This document shows positions 42,852-50,435 of a stretch of 64,000 nucleotides of DNA, piece by piece; position 1 is the stretch's first letter; every line of letters begins with the position of its first letter. Source of the stretch: Hominenteromicrobium mulieris (GTDB taxonomy: Bacteria; Bacillota; Clostridia; Oscillospirales; Acutalibacteraceae); NCBI RefSeq assembly GCF_020687165.1, contig NZ_JAJEQC010000006.1; one strand, written 5' to 3'. The translations under genes were made by a program, and so were the position numbers. The notes beneath the pieces were generated by a model that saw only the letters and a program-made list of their open reading frames with translations, was not told the origin of the DNA and did no database searches.

Positions 42852-45122
42852 ATGATGATGTGTACACGCTGCAAGAAGCGGCCTGCGGTTGTGTTCGTTT
42901 CCCCTTCAACGGATATGAACGCCACGCAGGGCTACTGTCTTGTCTGCGCAAAAGAGCTCGGCATTAAGCCGGTGAATGATATTATGGAGAAAATGGGCAT
43001 CACGGAGGAGCAGCTGGAGGCAATGACCGAAAGCATGAACGATTTGATGTCGATGTCCGACGACGGCAGCTTTGAGCCGGGCGGCGCGGTGCCGTTCCCG
43101 TCCGAATTGCTGGGTCAATTCGGTATGAACGCAAACGGTGACGGCACAGAGCCGGAAACCCGCGAAAGCCAGCCGAATGACAAGAAAAAGAAGGAGAACT
43201 TCCACAAATCGAAGCGTAAGCACATTGCGGCGTACTGCACCGACCTCACCATGAAGGCGAGAAACGGCGAGCTGGATGCCATCATCGGCCGCGAGCGCGA
43301 GATTGAGCGTGTGGTACAGATTTTGTCCCGCCGCACGAAGAATAATCCGTGTCTCATCGGTGAGCCGGGCGTCGGTAAAACGGCCGTTGCAGAGGGGCTT
43401 GCCCTGCGCATTGCGGCAGGCGAAGTGCCTGCGAAGCTGCGCAAAAAAGAAGTGCAGCTTCTGGATCTCACGGCGCTCGTCGCCGGTACGCAGTTCCGCG
43501 GCCAGTTTGAAAGCCGCATCAAGGGACTTGTGGACGAAGTGAAGCAGGACGGCAACATCATCCTCTTCATCGATGAGGTGCATAACCTCGTCGGCACAGG
43601 CGATGCAGAAGGCAGCATGAACGCGGCGAACATTCTAAAGCCTGCGCTGTCCCGCGGCGAAATTCAGGTCATCGGCGCAACGACGTTCTCCGAGTACCGC
43701 AAGTACATCGAAAAAGACGCCGCACTGGAGCGCCGCTTCCAGCCTGTCACCGTGACAGAGCCGTCCATCGACGACGCAACGGATATCATCCGCGGCATCA
43801 AAAATTACTACGAAAAATACCATAACGTGCGCGTTTCCGACCAAATTGCGAAGCGCATCGTCGTGCTTTCCGAGCGATATATCAGCGACCGTTACCTGCC
43901 GGATAAGGCCATCGACTTGTTGGACGAAGCATGCGCCTGCGCCGCGCTGCGCAACAAAAAGCTTGCGGATTATGAAGAAGCAAATTTGAAGCTCGAAAAG
44001 CAGCGCAAGGCGGAAGCCGAGATCGAGGGCGCAGAGAATGTCGATTACGAAGCGCTTGCCGAAGCGAAATATAAAGTCGCGGCGCTCGAAAAAGAGCTTG
44101 CCGCGTTTGACCCGAACGAAGTCACCGCGCCGGTAACGGAAGCGGATCTCGCGTATGTCATCGAGCTTTGGACGGGCATTCCCGCTGCAAAGATTGAGCA
44201 GAGCGAGCTCGGCAAGCTTGCCCACCTGGAAGAAAAGCTGAGCGAGCACATCGTGGGGCAGGAGGAGGCCGTCAAGGCTGTTTCTGCCGCCATCCGCCGC
44301 AGCCGCGTGCAGATCAACCCGCGCCGCCGCCCGGCCTCGTTCATCTTCGTCGGCCCCACCGGCACCGGCAAGACCGAGCTTGTGCGCGTGCTTTCGAAAG
44401 AGCTGTTCGATTCCCCGGAGACGCTCATCCGCCTCGATATGTCGGAGTTCATGGAAAAGCACTCGGTCTCGAAGATCATCGGTTCGCCCCCGGGCTATGT
44501 CGGCTACGATGAAGCCGGTCAGCTCACCGAAAAGGTTCGCCGCCGCCCGTATTCCGTTCTGCTCTTCGATGAGATTGAAAAAGCACACCCGGATGTTATG
44601 AACATCCTGCTGCAAATTCTCGACGAAGGCCGCATCACGGATGCGCACGGTCGCACGGTCAACTTTGAGAACACCGTCATCGTCATGACCTCCAACGCGG
44701 GCAGCAACAGCCGCGAAGCGCTCGTCGGCTTCAACCGCACCAGCGCGGACATCAGCCGCGAAAAGGCCATGCGCGCGCTGTCTGATTTCCTGCGTCCCGA
44801 GTTCCTAAGCCGCATCGATGAGATCGTCGTCTTCCGCCCGCTGAATGAGGAGGACTACAAGAAGATCGCAGTGCTCATGCTGAACGAGTACGTCGGCACG
44901 CTTAACGAGCGTGGCATCACGCTGCGCTGGACAGACGAAGCCGTCGCGAATATCGCGCATCGTGCCGTAGGCGGCAAGAGCGGCGCCCGCGACATCCGCA
45001 ACACCATCCGCCGCACCGTGGAAGACAAAATCGCGTCCCTCATCGTCGAGAAAGGCGAAGGCAACGTCACCGGTATTCTCGTCACCGAAAAGGACGGCGA
45101 GATCGACGTGGAGTCAATCTAA
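42852..45122 (+). CDS. ATP-dependent Clp protease ATP-binding subunit, ClpE-like with N-terminal zinc finger
   Basis: 756 residues. The N-terminus has a CxxC...CxxC zinc-finger pattern (MCTRCKKRP ... GYCLVCAKEL), as in ClpE, and no ClpC-type repeat domain. AAA module 1 has CLIGEPGVGKTAVAEGL and FIDEVHNLVGTGDAEG. A short middle region (LKLEKQRKAEAEIEG) is followed by AAA module 2 with FVGPTGTGKTELVRVL and LLFDEIEKAHPDV. It unfolds proteins for ClpP. Several ATGs are close together; 42852 has 9-base spacing to AAAGG, while 42846 is too close. A strong terminator follows. Confidence 0.9.
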   Translation: MMMCTRCKKRPAVVFVSPSTDMNATQGYCLVCAKELGIKPVNDIMEKMGITEEQLEAMTESMNDLMSMSDDGSFEPGGAVPFPSELLGQFGMNANGDGTEPETRESQPNDKKKKENFHKSKRKHIAAYCTDLTMKARNGELDAIIGREREIERVVQILSRRTKNNPCLIGEPGVGKTAVAEGLALRIAAGEVPAKLRKKEVQLLDLTALVAGTQFRGQFESRIKGLVDEVKQDGNIILFIDEVHNLVGTGDAEGSMNAANILKPALSRGEIQVIGATTFSEYRKYIEKDAALERRFQPVTVTEPSIDDATDIIRGIKNYYEKYHNVRVSDQIAKRIVVLSERYISDRYLPDKAIDLLDEACACAALRNKKLADYEEANLKLEKQRKAEAEIEGAENVDYEALAEAKYKVAALEKELAAFDPNEVTAPVTEADLAYVIELWTGIPAAKIEQSELGKLAHLEEKLSEHIVGQEEAVKAVSAAIRRSRVQINPRRRPASFIFVGPTGTGKTELVRVLSKELFDSPETLIRLDMSEFMEKHSVSKIIGSPPGYVGYDEAGQLTEKVRRRPYSVLLFDEIEKAHPDVMNILLQILDEGRITDAHGRTVNFENTVIVMTSNAGSNSREALVGFNRTSADISREKAMRALSDFLRPEFLSRIDEIVVFRPLNEEDYKKIAVLMLNEYVGTLNERGITLRWTDEAVANIAHRAVGGKSGARDIRNTIRRTVEDKIASLIVEKGEGNVTGILVTEKDGEIDVESI

Positions 45123-45135
45123 CCTTATAAACCGC

Positions 45136-45182
45136 AAATCCCCGCACAGCGCTGTTCATTAAAAGCCTGTGCGGGGATTTTT
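45136..45182 (+). terminator. intrinsic terminator after the Clp ATPase gene
   Basis: AAATCCCCGCACAG (45136-45149) pairs perfectly with CTGTGCGGGGATTT (45167-45180), ending in a T-run. A-rich upstream bases make it likely to act in both directions for the convergent C39 gene. Confidence 0.9.
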
Positions 45183-45210
45183 GTATGCGGAGGAAGTAAG
45201 TCCGATGTAT

Positions 45211-46020
45211 TCAGTTTGTCAGGATGATGGCCTGCTCGAAAAGGGCGGTGTAGGCGACCTCCACGCTGTCTTTGCCGTAGTAGATGTCCTGACCGGCGAG
45301 AGGGTCACTGAAGTAGTAGCCATTTTCGTCATAGCCCGTAAGGACGAGCGCATGCATGGGGTAGACCCACGTAATCTCCCGGCCGGTCTCCGGCACCGTC
45401 CAAATGTCGCTTTCAATCGGCGGCTCCATGCAGATAGTCGCCCAGATCATCACCGGGGTGTTGTTGTCAATATAGCTTTTTAGGCGATAAAGCGGCACGC
45501 CGCTCAGACGCTCGGCGTGGTAGCCGGTGTTTGTGAGAAACTCGTTCATGGCGCGCTCAATGACGGTGGAGTAGCATCCCCAGCCGGTTTCCGAAAACGG
45601 GTCGCCGGGGAATGCCTCCCATGGGTCGCAGCCGATAAGCTCTCCGTTTTCGTCCGTGTGCGGCGCGTCGCCCGTCGGCAGGTAATAGGAAGCAAATTCC
45701 TCCGCCGTGACGGTGCAGCCGTAGTAGTTTAACAGCATGGCGGCGCCGGCGCTTTCGCAGCCCGTGGGAAGCGTTGGCAGCTGCGAAATGTACGGCACGT
45801 CTTTAATGCGGCGGGTGGTTGCCTGCGCGGGGAAAATATCGGCGTAGGCAAGCGCGGGCGTAAAGCGCAGCAGCGCCGCGGCGAGCACGCCGAATACGAG
45901 TATCACCGGCAAAAGGCACAAAATGCGTCTGCGCCGCCGTGCGCGGTGCTTCAGGCGGCGCGGCACAGCACTGTGTCGGAAGCTTTCGGGTGCCAAATTT
46001 GCATTTTTGCGCGTTTGCAT
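45211..46020 (-). CDS. C39-like family peptidase, membrane-anchored
   Basis: 269 residues. A strongly basic N-terminus (RRLKHRARRRRR) and one membrane helix (ILCLLPVILVFGVLAAALL) anchor an outside domain. The catalytic Cys lies in LPTLPTGCESAGAAMLLNYY and the His in YPMHALVLTGYDENGYYFSDP, the pattern of Peptidase_C39_2 proteins. An Asp/Asn partner is plausible in YYFSDPL. Substrate unknown; unlike bacteriocin transporters it has no ABC domain. AAGGGGGATCTTT precedes the ATG. Confidence 0.85.
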   Translation of the reverse strand: MQTRKNANLAPESFRHSAVPRRLKHRARRRRRILCLLPVILVFGVLAAALLRFTPALAYADIFPAQATTRRIKDVPYISQLPTLPTGCESAGAAMLLNYYGCTVTAEEFASYYLPTGDAPHTDENGELIGCDPWEAFPGDPFSETGWGCYSTVIERAMNEFLTNTGYHAERLSGVPLYRLKSYIDNNTPVMIWATICMEPPIESDIWTVPETGREITWVYPMHALVLTGYDENGYYFSDPLAGQDIYYGKDSVEVAYTALFEQAIILTN

Positions 46021-46045
46021 AAAGATCCCCCTTTTTAAAACTCCT

Positions 46046-46786
46046 TTATAAACGGGTGAAAATTTCTCTTAGCAGAGTGAGCACAAGCAGGTGAGCGGGG
46101 TAAAACAGGTAGTAGCCCCACTGCAAAACTTTGCTTCGGCGACCAAGCGTGTGGTTGTAGCATAAAAGAAGCGGTACACACAGCAGTACGAACGGCCTCA
46201 GCCACACGGGCAGCGTAGAGCCGTAGACGAAATACTGCAAAACATACAAAAGCGTGACGAGCCCGAAAAACGCCCATTGCTTTTTGGGGCTTTCCCGAAA
46301 GACGGCAAAGCCGAAGATCCACAGCACGGCGATGTAATTCCAGTTTGCGGGGTAGGCGAGCAGGCAGCACAGCCCGAGCAAAAGCAGCCGCACCCAAACG
46401 GGCGCGCGCAGCCGTTTCCACAGCGTGACGGCGAGAAGCCCCAAAAAGAGCCCCCACAAAACGCCCGTCACGTACCAGAACTCCCAAACCGTGAATTTAA
46501 AGCACAGCGCGTACGGCACATGGGAGATGGCCGCCGCAATAAACAGCCGCAGCAGGTACTTTTTCAGATTCGACGTGTACGCGTAGCCCTCCGCAACGAA
46601 AAAGCACATGATGGGCGCGGCAATCTGCCCCACGGCATGGAAAAACAGCGCGGCGGGCGCGGTATCTGCCAAAAAGACGGTGGCGGCGTGGTCCAGCACC
46701 ATGGCGAGGACCGCAATGAGCTTTAAGGTGTTTGCGTTCAGCGCGGGGCGCGAAAATGTGCACGCGGTTCTGTTTATATCGGTCAT
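46046..46786 (-). CDS. TraX family membrane protein
   Basis: 246 residues with about eight hydrophobic segments. ALNANTLKLIAVLAMVLDHA at the N-terminus, RLFIAAAISHVPYALCF, and the C-terminal GYYLFYPAHLLVLTLLRE match TraX-like proteins. TraX of F plasmids acetylates pilin, but chromosomal relatives are common in Firmicutes and lie near acyltransferase-3 folds; the role is unknown here. No conjugation genes are present. AGGAGAGGGG is the ribosome binding site. It lies 25 bases upstream of the C39 gene. Confidence 0.85.
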   Translation of the reverse strand: MTDINRTACTFSRPALNANTLKLIAVLAMVLDHAATVFLADTAPAALFFHAVGQIAAPIMCFFVAEGYAYTSNLKKYLLRLFIAAAISHVPYALCFKFTVWEFWYVTGVLWGLFLGLLAVTLWKRLRAPVWVRLLLLGLCCLLAYPANWNYIAVLWIFGFAVFRESPKKQWAFFGLVTLLYVLQYFVYGSTLPVWLRPFVLLCVPLLLCYNHTLGRRSKVLQWGYYLFYPAHLLVLTLLREIFTRL

Positions 46787-46918
46787 GCGTTCGCCCCTCT
46801 CCTCTTTCTGCTTTAACTATACCGAAAAAGACGCAAAAAAGTCTCCCGCAAACTGCAAAAAAGTTGCAAAATTGCGGGGGACGGGTGTTTGAATTTAGTT
46901 TTTTAGGAGTAGAGGGGG

Positions 46919-48028
46919 TCAGCCGTCGTAAACGTAAGCTCCTTGATAGGCGGTTTCACCGAATAAAAAGGGCTCCGCACGGTAAACGTCGGGGTTTGAA
47001 GGATCCAAACCGTAACCGGTGATGCTCTCGGAAATGGCATCGTAAAAAACCGTCATGGTGTAGCCGATCTCATTGCGCAGAACGATCAGGGATTCATCGC
47101 GGTAATCGATGGAGGAGGCGGAATCAATACTGTATACAAAGTTGTACAGCATGTCATACATGCTGTCTCGTAAACCCACAAGCAGTTCAACTCGCCAATC
47201 TTCTTCCGGGGTCGTATCAGGCGGAAAAGAGAATAAATGCGCGGAAAAATCGTAGAAAGAGGCAAGAAGAGAGGTGTATTTATCCGACGTATAATAGCTT
47301 TCAACCTGACTTGTGAATTCGTCTGCATCTGCTTCTGCGTGCGTAGCGACGAAGAGTGCAGTAACGACAAGATTGAAAAACTCGCTGTCCTCCGGGAAAG
47401 CAGCCGTTGCGGCATCTATTTCCGTAGCATGTACATACAGCGGAATGCCGGATATGGGGGTGAAGACGAAATCCACAAGGAAATCTCTACCCTCTTTGGT
47501 GTTTACCGTTACATTCTGCGCGTAAATGTATTTTGGCAGCGTGGAGAAATTATTGTTTGGGCCATACGTGTGCATATAGCCGGAAAACTGCATGTTGTCA
47601 TTGATGGTGCATCCCTTTAAAAAAGGTTCAATAATGCTGCGCACGTAAAGATCGGACATATCAATATAAACATAAGGGTCTTGCAGTTGGTTGGTATAGG
47701 TATAGAAACGACTGTCGCCGGTGCTTTCGGCATATGTTTGTAGGTCGTCTGTAATGCGCATTTTTATGGAGTACGGAACAGACTGGTTATCGGAAGCGTA
47801 CATCTGTGATTTAGAATCATCAATATCATTCCACGGCGGCAGGACAAGACTGGAGGGGTCTTCCAAATACAGCGGGCTTTCCGCGCCGGTAATCTGCGCG
47901 GCGCTTTCCTTGTTTTTAAAGTTCGGCATCACGCGGCTAAATAGCGTGGGGGAGAAATAGCCGAGCGTCAAAATGGCGGCGCAAAGGAACAAAGGCAGAA
48001 AAACAGAGAGAAAAATGTTGCGTTTCAT
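46919..48028 (-). CDS. membrane-anchored protein of unknown function, third gene of a two-component operon
   Basis: 369 residues. One N-terminal membrane helix (NIFLSVFLPLFLCAAILTLGYF) and a large outside domain rich in Tyr, Asp and Ser (YTYTNQLQDPYVYIDMSDLY; FTPISGIPLYVHATEID). No family recognised. Its start overlaps the histidine kinase stop (ATGA), so it is made together with the kinase and could modulate its sensor domain or be its output. The end at 46919 is followed by 130 bases without a clear terminator. Confidence 0.75.
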   Translation of the reverse strand: MKRNIFLSVFLPLFLCAAILTLGYFSPTLFSRVMPNFKNKESAAQITGAESPLYLEDPSSLVLPPWNDIDDSKSQMYASDNQSVPYSIKMRITDDLQTYAESTGDSRFYTYTNQLQDPYVYIDMSDLYVRSIIEPFLKGCTINDNMQFSGYMHTYGPNNNFSTLPKYIYAQNVTVNTKEGRDFLVDFVFTPISGIPLYVHATEIDAATAAFPEDSEFFNLVVTALFVATHAEADADEFTSQVESYYTSDKYTSLLASFYDFSAHLFSFPPDTTPEEDWRVELLVGLRDSMYDMLYNFVYSIDSASSIDYRDESLIVLRNEIGYTMTVFYDAISESITGYGLDPSNPDVYRAEPFLFGETAYQGAYVYDG

Positions 48029-49602
48029 ATTGTTCTGCCTCCTTTGTAGCGGGTTTCGCGCTGCTTTTTGCGCTTCTGGCGTTCTTTTTCACGCGCTTTA
48101 TCGCGTGTTTTCTCGCGCGGCGGGCGCTTCTGCAAAAGCGCTTCCAGCTCGTCGCCCTGACTTTTCGGAATGGGCGCTACATTCATGTGAATGATAATCG
48201 TGGTGCCCTTCTGGTAGGTGGAGCGAATCTCAAGCCGCGCCCCGTGGCGGCGGCAGATGTCGTCGCACAGCGCAAGGCCGAGGCCCGCGCCGCCTGCCTT
48301 GCGGCTGCGCGCTTTGTCTTCCATGTAAAACGCTTCTGTTGCGCGGCGCACGGTATCGGGCTTCATGCCCATGCCGCGGTCGATGACGGAGACCACCGTG
48401 TGGCCGTCCAGCTCGGACTGAATGAGCCAGATTTCGGAATTGTCCGGGGAAGCCTTCGCGGCGTTATCGATGAGGTTATAAAGCAGCGATAAAAACAGCT
48501 CGCGGTCAATGTGCAGCACGGCGTTTTTGTGCAGCGTTGTCAGCTTGATGCCGCGCCGCCCGAGCACCGGTGCCATGGTGGCGTGCACATCAGAGAAAAG
48601 CTGTGCCGCGGGAATATCCGCAAAATCGAGCGGGGTGTTATCGGTAGAAGCCAGCGTCAAAAGCTTTGCGGAAAGCCCGCGCAAGCGCTTGGCTTCCTCC
48701 ACAATGGCAGAAGCAAAGTCGCGCCGCTGCTCGTCCGTGACAACGCTTTTGATGCGCAGAATATCCGCAAAACCCAAAATGCTCGTCAGCGGCGTTTTCA
48801 TCTCGTGCGCCATGGCGTCCGCAAAGCGCTTGCGGCTTTCTGCAATACCGCGCAGCTTTTCCTCGCGCTCGTTGATAGAAGCGGTCATCTCGTTGATGCT
48901 GTGTGCAAGCGTTTTCAGCTCCGAGCTGCCCTTTTCGGGCATACGCACGGTGTAGTCGCCCGCGGCCGCCGCGCCGATGGTCTTTACGGCGCGCTTTAAC
49001 GGGCGCAGAAACCCCAATACGGAAATGAGCAGCAGTACGGAAATACCGCCGCCGCAGCAAAGTCCCCACATGCGCGCGTTGTTCAGGTTGGCGTCGTGCT
49101 CGTCATACACATTCGTAACGTCATACACTGTGCGCAGCTCATACGACATGGCTTCCAGCTTGATGATGGAGACCACCATGAGGTACGTCTTTTCGCCGGC
49201 GTCGAAGATCACCGTTTTGCCGTCCGTAATGGCATCGTTCGGCTTGACGGAAGCTAAATCATACGAAGCGCCGTCCAAGACCTCGGTGCCGACTGCCGTG
49301 ATGGTCTTGCCGCCCTTTTTCACTTCTATCACGTCTGCGGTGGAAATGTCTGTCGTAATGGTATCCTTCAGCATGTCCGTCAGCTGATCGGTGCTCAAAA
49401 ACAGCGTGTTCGCCTTTAAACGCTCATACGCCGCGTGGTTGGAAAGCGAAGCCGCCAATGCCGAATGTGCGGAAGCGGCGGAGTTGACTTCGCGGGCTAT
49501 GGCACTGCGAAAGTGACTATCCAGTATGTAAAACTGCGTGAGCTGCACGGCGAGCGCGACGAACACGAGCGCAATGAGCGATATTTTTTGCCATAGCTTC
49601 AT
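48025..49602 (-). CDS. two-component sensor histidine kinase
   Basis: 525 residues. Helix 1 (ISLIALVFVALAVQLTQFYI), an outside sensor region (about 30-178), helix 2 (LCCGGGISVLLLISVLGFL, about 181-199), HAMP, then HisKA with the phospho-accepting His in MAHEMKTPLTSILGFAD (H266). HATPase has N-box LLYNLIDNAAKAS, G1 VIDRGMGM and G2 KAGGAGLGLALCDDI. An unusual basic tail of about 38 residues (PREKTRDKAREKERQKRKKQ) closes the protein. AAAGGGAGTC precedes the ATG, 18 bases after the response regulator. Confidence 0.93.
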   Translation of the reverse strand: MKLWQKISLIALVFVALAVQLTQFYILDSHFRSAIAREVNSAASAHSALAASLSNHAAYERLKANTLFLSTDQLTDMLKDTITTDISTADVIEVKKGGKTITAVGTEVLDGASYDLASVKPNDAITDGKTVIFDAGEKTYLMVVSIIKLEAMSYELRTVYDVTNVYDEHDANLNNARMWGLCCGGGISVLLLISVLGFLRPLKRAVKTIGAAAAGDYTVRMPEKGSSELKTLAHSINEMTASINEREEKLRGIAESRKRFADAMAHEMKTPLTSILGFADILRIKSVVTDEQRRDFASAIVEEAKRLRGLSAKLLTLASTDNTPLDFADIPAAQLFSDVHATMAPVLGRRGIKLTTLHKNAVLHIDRELFLSLLYNLIDNAAKASPDNSEIWLIQSELDGHTVVSVIDRGMGMKPDTVRRATEAFYMEDKARSRKAGGAGLGLALCDDICRRHGARLEIRSTYQKGTTIIIHMNVAPIPKSQGDELEALLQKRPPREKTRDKAREKERQKRKKQRETRYKGGRTI

Positions 49603-49620
49603 AAAAGACTCCCTTTACGC

Positions 49621-50283
49621 TTATCGGCGCTCTAAGCGGTAGCCGAGCTTCGGAATGGTGATGAGCTTGCCCTGCAATCCCATTTTGCGGCGCACCTGCT
49701 GCACGTGAATGTCCACACTGCGCGATTCACCGGTGAAATCAAAGCCCCAAATGTTCGAGAGCAGCTGCTCGCGCGTGATGGCAACGTCCGGGTTGCGCAT
49801 GAAAAAGACGAGTACGTCAAACTCCTTCGGTGTCAGCGCCACGGGCACGCCGTTTTTCAGCGCCGTGTGCTTTTCAATGTCCACCTGAATATCGCCGTAG
49901 CGCAGGTGCATTTCGCTTTTGCCCGCTCGGCGCAGCACCACTTCAATGCGCGCCAAAAGCTCCACGGGCTCAAACGGCTTTACAATGTAATCCTCTGCGC
50001 CGCCGCGCAGACCCTTTACCTTGTCCGCCACCGCACCGAGCGCCGTCAGGAAAATCACCGGCGTTTCGCAGCTTTCCCCGCGGATGTGCTCCAAAACGGC
50101 AAAGCCGTCCATGCCGGGCAGCATCACGTCGAGCAAAATGAGGTCATACGTGCCGTTTATGATGGTCTGTACGGCCTCTTCGCCGTCTACGCAGCGGTCG
50201 TATTCGTAGTCGCCGATCGAGAGCGTGGCGGCCAGCATTTTCGAGATATTTTCATCGTCTTCCACAATCAGAATGCGGATCAT
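49621..50283 (-). CDS. OmpR/PhoB-type response regulator
   Basis: 220 residues. Receiver domain with the acidic pocket (VEDDE), phospho-accepting D52 in LILLDVMLPGMDG, the conserved Thr in VIFLTALG and Lys in YIVKPFEP. A winged-helix DNA-binding domain follows (TPKEFDVLVFFMRNPDVAI; SRSVDIHVQQVRRKMG). It is partner to the kinase downstream. ATG 50283 is preferred, with AGAGGAAG upstream. The promoter for the operon overlaps the terminator of the GH13 gene. Confidence 0.95.
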   Translation of the reverse strand: MIRILIVEDDENISKMLAATLSIGDYEYDRCVDGEEAVQTIINGTYDLILLDVMLPGMDGFAVLEHIRGESCETPVIFLTALGAVADKVKGLRGGAEDYIVKPFEPVELLARIEVVLRRAGKSEMHLRYGDIQVDIEKHTALKNGVPVALTPKEFDVLVFFMRNPDVAITREQLLSNIWGFDFTGESRSVDIHVQQVRRKMGLQGKLITIPKLGYRLERR

Positions 50284-50340
50284 ACAGTCTTCCTCTTTTC
50301 CCCTTTTCGCCGGCACCCATCCGACGATTATGTTAACCCT

Positions 50341-50369
50341 ATTGTAGCATAGAAAAAAGCGGGCTTCAA
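50341..50369 (-). promoter_or_regulatory. promoter of the two-component operon
   Basis: On the minus strand TTGAAG (50369-50364), 17-base spacer, TACAAT (50346-50341). The -35 element lies within the downstream arm of the GH13 terminator. Confidence 0.65.
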
Positions 50370-50383
50370 GGAAAGAAGCCCGC
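50353..50383 (-). terminator. terminator of the GH13 gene
   Basis: On the minus strand GCGGGCTTC (50383-50375) pairs with GAAGCCCGC (50367-50359), followed by TTTTTT. Confidence 0.85.
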
Positions 50384-50435
50384 CGGTAACGGTGTGTAAA
50401 TTCAATTTTGCAAAAATTTTGCAGAAAGGGAAAAT

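Noticed and set aside
46046..46786. TraX-like gene as evidence for a conjugative element
   Set aside because: No relaxase, type IV secretion or integration genes occur in the window; chromosomal TraX relatives are common.
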